DNA of 64,000 nt from Membranipora membranacea (lineage: Eukaryota > Bryozoa > Gymnolaemata > Cheilostomatida > Membraniporidae). This document shows, piece by piece, positions 41,501-53,500 of the stretch. The notes under the pieces were generated by a model, which saw only the letters and a list, made by a program, of their open reading frames with translations, made no database searches and had not been told where the DNA came from. Made by a program: the position numbers and the translations under genes. Numbering within the stretch: the stretch's first letter is position 1; each line of letters begins with the position of its first letter. The stretch spans positions 6,634,001 to 6,698,000 of the forward strand of contig OU612069.1 of NCBI GenBank assembly GCA_914767715.1. The letters are read 5' to 3'.

Positions 41501-44500
41501 ATAATGACAGATGTAATCGAAGGCCCTTTGGTTCATCACAATGTCCATTTTGAGACGGTAATATTTATAACCACAGATCAATGCAACTGCGGGCAATAAG
41601 GCTATAGACTTTGGCTACCTGCCAGACTGGACATGATGACAAGACCTATGAGGGCTCGCCCTGGAGCTCGGGCTGCAATATTTGAACATTAATCAAACAA
41701 TTTATATAACTTAAACCTGGCTTAAACTATATTGATCGAGTCACATGTAGTCAAGCTGCGTCAAGGTAGCTGCGGGCAGGTGCTTGTACAGGTCGTTTTC
41801 AATCGCAGAACAATCTATTCCTTTTTTTTTCTTTCCATGAGATTTAGGATTTGATGTGCAACCGAAGATTGTTCATTGAGTTTATGTGCGATATGACAGC
41901 AACTAAAAATGTTCACGATAAATCTTCACTATAGAATTCACATTATAAAAAATTATTATTACGCTAATTGTCATGTAACTCTTCCGGGTGGAGTAAACCG
42001 ATTCTCCTTTTTGTGGAAGCGTTGTAGCCTATTCCAATTCGCATTCCATGATAGAAGAAGGAAACTGTAACAGCTGCATAACTTCAGCTGTCGCTGTTTA
42101 TGGTACACTGGACCATCAATAATGAATAAATTAATAATGAATTACAAGAAAATAGGTATAATCTCAGACAACCTTGGAACCTTAAGACCGATTAATTCAC
42201 ATCAATTTTGTTGAGAGCAAAGGCGCAAAGGTTCTGACTTATTTAATGATTGGAGTATCGCTTTAATTAGTCTTATATCAGACTTGTTCATTGACTGTGG
42301 ATATTCTGTTATAAGCTACCTTTCCATCTCTTACGTCTTGCCCTTACTCTCAGACACGATAAAAACAGTAATATAGAAAAGATGAATAATCATCATTCTT
42401 TTTGTTTTATGAAAAGTTTTACCAAAGGATATATATATAGCGAAATATTGTCAGTATAACCGTTTGTTTAAAAAACCTAGGTCTATTTAGGGGAGAGGGC
42501 ACTGACAGTTTCTCCTGAGGGACAGGCGTACTTCAACTAGACGTTACATTGTAACAGTGAACTGCATTTTGTACAATGAAAAAAGGCCTTTGATTGGGGT
42601 GGTAGTTTGAACGACTCTAACTAGTCATATTTCAGCACTTTTCAGAGTCATCCTGCAATTACATAATAGGATTTGGCTATTTTTATTATTCCGTGAATGG
42701 GATCTCAAAATTGTACAATTATATTATACTCAAAATCACTTTGATACAACAATTGAGATAAAGAACTATGTGTATACCGGTATATCTGACACATATATGC
42801 AATGTATGCTACGTGCTACGTGTAAAATAGTTGTTGCAAACTCCTGTTGTGAAACTAGTTCCTCTTATAATAAAATAATATCATGCTGACTACGAATTAG
42901 GAAAAATTGATGCGGTTAGATTACGTCATTGGTACATTTGAACCAACTGCTATTTATCTTGGAGTATTACTTACCAACATTACTATCAGTAATTGCTCAA
43001 TATATGATGATGTAGATAGATATTGGCTAATTTCAGATTTTGCTTTACTTCTGGTAGTTTCAGCGCTTAATAAAGTTACTATGGCTAGTCAGTTAAGAGA
43101 TAAAGGCAGATAGGCACTGAAGTTTATCATGCCATGCCAAAATTTTTTGCCGACCCATGCTGACTTGTAGAATTTATATATGAGGCTGATTTTCTTATTG
43201 GATGAGAGCCTCACACTTTTAGTCCATTGAAACATTGTTGTTGGTGAATACTAGGCCCAAATAAGACAGCTCTGCTCTGTAATAAACTGGTATGTATATG
43301 CCCATTGAAACAATATTATTTACTTTTTGTTTCTAGCACTCATTTGACTATGCTCTATTCTAAGCCAGTATATCTATAATGATCTACTTCAACATCAACA
43401 TAACCTTTTTATCATGTCGGCCAATAATCTATTTCACAACCATCTTAAATTTCTGCTGCTCCCTTCGAGCCTCAACAAGCCTTCTGAGCATGGCTGACAT
43501 TTTGTAAGCATTATCAAGGTAAATGCCATTAGTACCAACAACGTTATTGAAAATTACCTTCCAGATGTGTTGGCACAGTTGTTAACACAGATCTACGCAT
43601 AAATGAAATATTGCATGATAATATGTATTCATTAAATTGATATAAAGCATTCATTAAACCTGAGAAAGTTGATTAAGTGAGGTAGCAAGCATCCTCTCAA
43701 ACAACGCTTACGAAGTTGCAAAACCGCTTTGGATGATATGACAACTACAAATTACCAATAAAGGCACTTATTCTAATGAGAGGACAACTCTTGTTTCCAA
43801 ACTTGCCTCAACTTTTTTCACAATTGGGGAGATAGTTTTGGGGAGATTGTTAAGAGTTGTCCTCCCAAATATATTGGGGAGCCTTGGGGAGCAGAGTACA
43901 AACTCTCCGTCTACACTGCAAGGTTATCCCCCCTGTCCAATTAAGGACACACAAACTCTCAAAAAAAAATTTTGGGGGTGATGTTGATATTGAAGCAGCA
44001 TGCGTATTTCACCCGAAATAGACTATTGCAGCAGTTTTTGCTTTGGGGAGAATCCTAATCTCCCCATAAATTCAAAACTCCCCAAAACTTATAAAAATAG
44101 TTGACACAACTTCCCAATAATCAACATTGTCAACCCACACACACACACACATAGAACCTGAATTACGTCATCGATATATTATTCATTCATAGATTTTATA
44201 GAAGGAGCAAACAACTCCAAATTGAATACACAAAGATAACTAAATTCATTAAATTACGTGTTGGAACTTGGAGTTATTCAGAGTAACTTCCCTTACCCCC
44301 TACTTCCTTATCCGTTCCTCACAGCATATACTTTATAAGTATATGCAGGGAACCACCTTATCAAAATTTCTTTTTCCGTTCCTCACATAACCTTTAGGTA
44401 GATATTCTATGCTCTTGTATGTATCTTGTCTTGTGTTTGTTGCAGAACTAACAACTCAGAGTACGGACAAGAATGTGAGAGAGCCCATCCCAGATGGTCA

Positions 44501-47500
44501 GTTGCAGTCATCATATGAGCCGAACGCTGACGGCGGTGTACTAATTTCTTCTGTCTCAAGTAGAGACGCCCCTAGTAAGTATATATGTTGGCTAGCTCAG
44601 AGATACACAAATTTGTGGCCACCCTACCCATCATATGTTGGCCACAGCCGCCTGCGGCCTACAATTAGGCTTTGACTGGGAATTGTCTAAGACTGCTGGT
44701 GTGTAAGCTTGGAATCCTAAGGCTATGATCACTATTCACTGTGCAGTCTATAGTATCGCAGGTATAGCATTGCTAGAATACGTACTTATACAATAACCTT
44801 TAGGTAGATATTCTATGCTCTTGTATGTATCTTGTCTTGTGTTTGTTGCAGACACAACAACTCAGAGTACGGACAAGAATGTGAGAGACCCCATCCCAGC
44901 TGGTCAGTTGCAGTCATCATATGAGCCGAACCATGAAGATGTTCCCAGACTTTTCAATAATGCGCCTGACCTTGTAGCAGGTTAGTGACTACATATTTGT
45001 GGTGTTGGCTAACATGGTGCTTAGTAGATATGAGATCAGGTCATCATCAACAGCTGCCCAATTCAAGATAGAGTACAACCATTTAACATAATGGGAAAGC
45101 CTTCTATTAGCTTAAGTGTAGGTTTCAGGGATGTAAGCGAATGGTTTACCTGATAGCAAAAAAGATATTTTATGAAAACAATTTAGCTGTCCTTCAGGCA
45201 CAATGTCAGTGTCTGCTTGAGTTCCAAGCATAAACCTAACATTTACACATAAAATAGATTCTCATAGAAATGAAGTCTTATCTAGTGTATCCTGCTAGGG
45301 AACTGATCCTTAGGACTAGGTCAAACAGGGCTTACCGCCAAAATAAATATAGGGTAAAGGGTAAACCCAACATTTTGTCAACATTGCACAGCACGCTGAG
45401 GCTTTATGTAATAATCTTTAATACGATTTTAAATGTCCCTTAGAGTAACCTTTACCATTTATTCTTCATGTTTGACAAATATAAGGAATTAAGAAACATA
45501 TTCATTGGAATTGGCCACACCTCCTAAGCCCTGTTACCATTTGTAGAAGGCTGATAGATCAGGCTACGTCCCTAGACAGGATACAGTCGAATGACAAATC
45601 AGAAATTCAGTTCTATTAATAGAATTTTGTGCATTTACTACTGAGTGTCCCTCAACGTAATAGCTTTATTTTGAGAATTGTGGCTTGTTTTCTCTATTTG
45701 CATGAGAAATTGTGTGGTTTCCATAAGAGGATCAGTCTATCATTGTGCAACTCAGGGGAGAAAATTGCTGACTGCACTCTCCCCATTGACCAATGTGCAC
45801 TAGGAATTGTTATGCAGACCTCTCGCTGGTACTTCATATTTTCTTATCACTAGACTCAGATGATGATGAAGAGGACAAGGTTGTAGCTGGCCCAGACTTG
45901 TATCGCCAGAAGCTCAGAAATGGTATGGCATAATGCATTTGGGTTGTGTTTTTTTTATGTGGATGCGATCCATTTCACTAATCACGTTATTGCCGCTCTT
46001 CCAAATTGCCCAAACTGCAAGACATCAAACCGCAAACTTGAACAGCAAACACGTGCACCCCAGGACCCCATCTCAAAAAACCCGAACTCCAAACTCTTGA
46101 AAATAATGGTAGTGGTGAATATAGATTGACGAAATGTCTGCATACCCTTTTTTTGCTACTGCTTTGATAAAAACATGTTGAGAATAATGTTATCTTAGTA
46201 TCAGAATGAGGGACTGTAGCCTCGGTTGGAAAACCTTTCCTTGTAACGGCTGGCTTTCGTATCGATGGTTTAAAACATTGCCTACTACTTAAATGTAAAC
46301 ATTGACATTCTGTCAATGAGATTAATCCAGCTAATCCATCATTCAGGATATTTCTCTTATTTAAATAGTATCGGTACCAGTTTACAACCCTGGTGGGAAA
46401 AAGAAGGATTACTGTAAAAGGGAGAGATGCTATTTCTGTGGCCTCTACTTTACATCTCGCATGTCTCGTCATCTAAAAAGAAGTCATAAAAGTCTAGCCA
46501 TGGTGCGGGAAGCCTTAAGACTCAAGAAAGCGGAGTCAGTGGAGAAGTTTAGGAAGATTCAGCAGCTGGGAAATTTTGTTCACAATTGTGAGGTAATATA
46601 AGACTCTCTTGTCATATTACCAGTAATGAACTTTGGTTCTTGTGATTACTAGTCCACAGCTCTAACCTCTCAGCCACAGCCATGCCATACTGTACATGAT
46701 GTTCTCTAGTCCCTATATTGGACCAGTTTATTCCAGTAAAATTGCAGGGCACTTTATAGAAATGTGTCTGAAATCATTAGTAAGAAATATTAGTAAGTTA
46801 TGCACATTTGATAGGACAATATCAGTGGCGTATATTACCACTCACGGCCCACTGATATCCATGAATGGCTGAATAGCTCAGTGTGTAGAGCGTCTGCCTA
46901 ATAACCACTGTTATTAAAATTGTTGTGGGTTCGAATCCCATCAAGGTCAGTTTTTTTTCACTTGTGTGCTTTATAACTGGAGCATTTTTACCGTAATCTT
47001 CTACTGCTATTGAGTTGTTTTCTGAAAGTACCCAACAGCTCAGTGCTCACCTCTCTGCTTTTCCGTGGTGGGAGGGCGCTTAAGCGCCCCTCCCACACCC
47101 TCCCCGCCACGCTTACGGCGTGTGGATCGGGCTGCGCCCGATCATTATGCTCGTCTCTAAAAAGTCAGTGAGTGAAATTTTTTAGAATATACGCCCCTGG
47201 TCAATATGTCTGCAATATTTATAACTGCCTGAATAGCTCAAGTAGTTATATCCTGCGCTGCAGTTCCATTGGTCCTCAGTTTGAGACCCAGTGATGGAGG
47301 TGTTTTTTCATCAATATTCAACATGATTTCACTGATACAAAGAGGTTATCACTTTATATGTTAATTTTTAGTGAACATGGAGTTTATAAATCTTATTTTG
47401 AGTGTATTTTGACAGGTTTTTCATCCAATTTTAATAGTTTTATTTCCTTTCCTTAAAATTCGCGTTAAGTGTAAGTCTTTTTTTCGAATGGCAGTTAGGC

Positions 47501-50500
47501 TAAAATTTGCGCGCCAATCATATACATTGATGTGCTCACCAGATGCACAGCTTGTGTCAGTATAGAGCAATTAGGTAGTGCATCGGTTGTTAGATCGGAG
47601 TGTCCCAGGTTAAATGAGTAACATATTGGTGGGAAACAAGTGGTGGAGAAAGCAGCTATCAATATTGTTTTGCTGTTTGTTAATGGACGACCTGCTTTTG
47701 TAGATTATAAAACAGGGAGAGGGAGAGCTCATTGTGGTCAAGCGACCTCCACATCCTACAGCTGCACACCACCACTTACCGTGCTCTTATTGCTATGGCT
47801 TTTATCACTTCTCTAATATAAATCAGCATATGAGACGCTGCAATACATCCAGTCCGAAACGAAACAACAGCTTGAGCCAGTGCCGTGCTATGATGACACC
47901 CTATATAATGAGTGATGACAAGATAGAATCTGATTTGGACACATGCCTAGGTGGCCTGAGTGAAACTGCAAAATATCCAGGTTAGTTATCGATATGCTGT
48001 TATTTGACACGGTCTTAATGATATCTAGCCAGGTTCAAATTGACGTGTTACCATAAATATTGGAATCCTGGCTGAGCTTAGCTCAGGCTGAGCAAAGAAA
48101 AAGCTAAAAGCTGAGAGATAGCATAGCCTGACATTGCATAGTCTTAAAAAGCCTTATAGGGGAGGGTGTCATGTCAGAAACCCATGGTATACAAGTCATA
48201 ACACTTTAATATGATTCCGTGTACAGTTTGATTCCCTAGGTTTTGTTTCCCTTCGTTAAGTCATATAATTAGAACATTATGTTGGTAAAATTACATCCAA
48301 CTTTCTTACCCATAAAGCCCAGAGCCCACTATAGCATGTTTTGCAAGCAACCTTATGCACCTATCTGAGCACACTGTAGTGTAAATCGCCCCTGTATGAT
48401 ACATCAATGACTGTTGGATTAATCATGAATGAATAAACTCGTTCTGGGTCAATGATCAGCAAATGGCCAATTGGCCAATGAGAACACCGCTCATGCCACA
48501 TGGGTTGAATCATTTTTGCTTAACGTCAGTGATAATTGCATACACAAGCGTAAGCTCACGCCTGCCAAAAAAAACAGGCTATAGTGGGCTCTGGACTCAA
48601 GACAGACAGTTTCAGCAGTGTTGTTGGATTACATAATGAGGTTGTTAGGAAGCTCCATAATAACGGGGAGAAGTGGGGTTGCAGAATTTATTGCCCATTG
48701 GACTCAAAAAATCCTGTGTGAAATTGACCTTGAATATCACAGTGTTGTGTCCCACCTATTGCTTTCATTTGTTGAGTTTATCATTGCAGGGCTTCGATCC
48801 ATTATACTGAAAGATCGGCTCATCCAAGATTTTGCAAGAAACCTAATTCTCAGATCTGGTGGTGAAGAACTTAGAAGACCCAATGCATTCAACCCGCTTC
48901 GTCAGAAATTGCGAGCAGTTGCATTGCTGTTATCAGAAAGCAAGAAAACAGATAGAGATATTGAGGATATGGACACACTACTTACTCCAAAGTTTTTCCA
49001 ACCGTTTCTCAATGCCAGCAAAACCGTGGCGTCCCAGAATGACCAGATGGGGCTAACCATCGGATCATACATCAAGCAACTTATCCTTCTAAAGATATCT
49101 CGTGCAATCCAAACAAACGATATGACAAAACAAACTGAAGCAGAACGATTTCGCTATCTCATGGATGCTCACTTCTTAAGTGAAGTAACCTCAGTTGCGG
49201 GTAAGAGGCAGCGTTTAAAGCGTATAAATAGGCCGGAAGAGCTACCTTTAAGTAGCGACCTCGCTGATCTCTCTGCTTATCTGAAAGAGCAAATAATTAC
49301 CTCCCACGATGTACACAGACTCGCGAAACTATGTCTCTGCTACCTTATTGTGTTTAACAAGCGTAGACCCATGGAGGTGGCTGAGATCACGACGGAGGCT
49401 TATATAACAGAGATCCAGCGGCCAATTGAAGACAATCCCGAGATCCTAAACTCACTGGAGTTCACGGAAAGGCTTATGGCAGAAAGGTAAGTCGCTTAAA
49501 TTTGCTGTCGGCTCGTTTCCATTTTATTGCATAGAAAAACAGGAAGTATTTTCATATGTGAAAATACTTCCTGCTTGTTCATGCATAAACCCTGAAAAAG
49601 GTTGCTTGCATTCTCACATCAAACTAGATTAATTTGTAAGCTGTTTAATAGCGATTTAACTCAATTCTCTCTCAATGTCCATATACAGAAACCGTATTGT
49701 GAGCCCAAGCAATAGTCCAAACAAATTCCTACTCAATATGCATAGGAATGCTTAGCAGCACAGTTTCAGGCTTGCTTTGGACAAGGAATATTTCTTGAGG
49801 AATGAACTTCCTTGCTCTTGAAAAGACAGGCGATTGTAAAACCTAACCCATTGCTTGTTTGATCTACTAATCCCAAGTAATGCCGGCATCACATGATTTA
49901 ATATTCAACGTAATCAAATGTAAACTTAATTATATTAGTGCAGGTGGTGTTACATTTATCAATGTAGTCCAAAAAAATTGAAAATTGATTTTGAGTCGCT
50001 GGTTCTAATCCAATCAGAGGTGATTATTTGATCGAGCAAACAAGTATCTGATGAAATATATTCTGTGAGACTATTTTTCAACTCTACAGGACAAGAGCTA
50101 TCCAAGTGCGTGGTAAAAGTACGAATGGGGATATGAAAGGTGTTCGTTGTTATTCCAGACTTCTTGTTACCCAAACTGGAACATCTGGCAGCAGAGAAGA
50201 AGCACTTCTTGTTTTTTGGGTAATTACACTGTAGGCTGAATATATTATAGTCAATTAATGAACATCCCTATTATCTAGCAAATAGATTGTATGCCCATTG
50301 GGTATGGGAATCCTTTACAATAGTTATATCATTGGCTGAATGGCTTACTTACTATTGATGGTTTTGTGGAACATAGCTTATACATCATTCTTGATTTTAA
50401 ACTGACTGGCAGACTGACGTTTACTAAGCAGGATCAAATCAGCCAAGCGAATCTGCCTAGCAACCAGTAAAAATCATATAAGCTATCATGTGTACCGAGT

Positions 50501-53500
50501 TCGCCCTAATATCAAACATTGCTTGATATCATGGCGGAATACGCTTGGTCAAATGATAGTACATGTATATAGTTTCGCTCCACTAATTATTAGGGCAATT
50601 ACAGTACAGATTCTCCAGTCTGTTTCTAACTTTACCAATGAGCTAAGTCTATTTCATTGCTCTCACTACCTCTGCCCTGTTGTATTGTTGAACTGTTGGA
50701 TGGCTTTGTGCTTACATACAGGACTACGCAAAAGCCGCTGATAGGGACAGTGATAGTAAAGGAGATGGTCGACGAGTGTTGTCAATCAGTGGAACTCTGA
50801 AGACCCGACTTATTACACAGCCAAATGTTCAGAAAATATTTAACAACGGTTTGTCAAGTAGGTTCAAATCTTTTATCAAAGTACCTGGCACCTTTTGGGA
50901 TGCTATATGAATAAAATTGAATGACGCATTATCAATGCTATTTTGATTAGGTCAATGATTGGTAACTACATTTAGCTAATGGCGTCTATTATCCCAGAGT
51001 GGCTACCTAGCCAATGTCTGTCTCATCTGAATGGAATAGTGGTAGAAATAGGAAGATTGGTCCATATCACCACCCATTTGACCTTGACCTGGCCAGTCTC
51101 ATCCCTTACCTAGTCTGCCCTTTTCTCCTTGTGTTAAAATATTTCAACAACAATAACGGCTATATTCAGCAATAAAGGGTTATGTTTTCATAATCAACAA
51201 CGAAAAAAATAAGAGTTAAGTAGTTGGCACACACTATACGTAATCTGTTGGATAATTGAATCAGCTTAGTATATGATTGATAAGAGAATTGCTGAACTGT
51301 CTATTTGTATAGGTTGCAGATATGACTAGAGATGAACTAGAGATGGTGGCGGACCACCTTGGTCACTCCGCAAATATTCACACAGGTGTTTATATGAAGC
51401 AACAAAATCTGATCGAAAGATCGAAAGTTGCTCTTGTTCTATCCGGAGTAGAAAATGGGCTATACAAGAAAACGGAACAAAAGGTGTATCTTGACACTCT
51501 GAATATCAGAGATATAGGTGAGTTTTCTCCATCTTGCTCCTCTCATCCAATCAAGTTCTGAATATGGAATAGAACTTTTCATGGTTCAATGTGTCTATGA
51601 ATTCAATTATAAGCGGAGTTGATTTACATAAAATTTATTTTCTCGATAAACCCCCCCACTTCCAGGAATGAACTGCTTTATATACCATATAGGTAGCAAA
51701 CAACCAACTCTCGTATGATTGCATTAGTAGTATTGTGCATAATGAATGCTGTGCCATGGAGGTATAGTTTATGTTATGAGTACAATTCATGTCGTTTATT
51801 TGAGCGATAATTGAACATAAAACTCATTCGGCTTGTTGCAGACTAACGGGAACTTGTATCACTATTGGGACAGTTGTAGACGCTATGTACTAAATGTTCG
51901 GTGACAATGCCAAACCTAACCATTGGTTTCCATTCAGCATAAGCAGTCTACTCTGTTGTTAAAGTGTGACGTTTTTCTAGCTGACACTCTTTTTCTTTGC
52001 GTTTAAGCTTCATGTGCGGCAGAAGAGGAGATTGATGATGAAGCATCGACCTCTCAAGTTGTGCATATGGTGACTCGACCGGGCACTCCAGTTGATATTG
52101 TAACAGACACCGATTCAACTTCTCAGGTCAGTAAGGTTTCTATATATCTATAAACAAGCGTAAGCGATCCTTTGACAAGCTGGCTAAGTAGTCTATCGGG
52201 AGCAAAACCCAAAGGTCTGGCTTTTTGCAGATCGAATCTTTTGGGCATCATTCATTTGGCTCATAGTTCCATCACTACAGAAAACTGTTTCCTCTGAACA
52301 GTAAGTTGTGAGCACAGTATGTCCTTAAAGTCCCAATAGTGGCTATGCACTCTAGATTAAAGGGCTTGAGACATGAACAGGCATTTGCCGGAGGTTGTTA
52401 GAAAGCTAAGAAATTGTAAGAAATAAAAAGCTAATGACAGCTACAGAAAACATTGTTTTATATTGCGAAGCCTTGACAAGCCTCAAAGGGTAGGGTGTTA
52501 CTAAACCCAGATATATGTTAGGCAATAACACACCTCTGGCAAATAGCTGTTCATGTGACTAGTACGTATTAACTCTTGACTACTCTGAGCCTCGCATTAT
52601 ACTTTACTGCTGAACCTGATAGCTTAAAATCATCCTGATACCAATTGAATGCATGATTTCTATGAAATTGCAGTCAGATCGGGAAAAGAGTACAGATTCA
52701 GAATCGGAAGAAGATCAGGCGCACAGAGGTAAATATGCAAGACTTGGAATCATACCCCAAGTTTAACAAAGAAAAAGCTAACATAAGCTAATGAAAGCTG
52801 ATAATGAAAGCAGAGATAGCTTAGCTTCAAATTGCACAGCCTTGACAAGTCTTATAAGGGATTGTGTCACTAACCCCAAACACATGTTAGAAACTTGTCA
52901 TATATAGGTCACAATTGGGTATGATTCCAATTCTACCGGTAAATATTCTAACCGTTTTGGCAATACTTGTGACATCATCAATGTTGCGAGGAATACCTTA
53001 AAAAGAGAGTTGTCTTCTGTCGTATTACGTATGTATTTGAACCCATAATATTTATGTGGCAGAGTAGCTGACATGGTAGTGAGCTTTTCCTCTAGGATAC
53101 GGTAATACTCGTAGTGCTCGCCATAAGATCCTACTACCACAGGAGGGATCAGCTGTACGCTCTCATGATTTAATGTCCCAGTTTCTAAACTGAAATTACG
53201 TGTCAGTTCATTATAATAATTCAACAATGTGATAACATTGAAGGAAGCTATGCATTGAATGTGTTTTTGGTGGATTTGAGAAACTAAAACAAAGTAAATA
53301 GTTTACTTCTCAATCTAATTGAGCGTGGCAGCTTATTCTTTTGTGTTATCCGAATTTTTCAGTAAAATCAGAGTTGTTTCCTAATGACTTGTATTATCTG
53401 TATCACTAGCATGTGCAGTAACTTCTACTAGGTCTATTGACCCCCAGTTGTACAGGTTTGCAAACAACTAAAAAGAAACAAGATTGTTATGTTGCATTGC

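Larger units (their letters stand above)
15056..44386. mobile_element. 29.3-kb nested segment flanked by ATAAC, carrying the inner gene
   Basis: The cassette-array spacer normally reads ...ACAATAACCTTTAGG... once. Here it runs to ATAAC at 15051-15055, is replaced by TGTCAGCACAG..., and resumes with ATAACCTTTAGG at 44387, so ATAAC is present on both sides like a 5-bp target duplication. The segment contains the entire inner gene in opposite orientation. No long terminal inverted repeat is seen; the two ends share only a weak GAAAAAG-like purine run. Whether it moved as one unit, or is a smaller insertion enlarged later, or is a rearrangement with coincidental overlap, cannot be decided from this window. 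Confidence 0.5.

Noticed and set aside
48618-48789. N-terminal extension of the 48618-49490 ORF
   Set aside because: The stretch before 48790 lacks any match in the inner gene, and an in-phase acceptor (TTATCATTGCAG) at 48789 joins the preceding zinc-finger exon.
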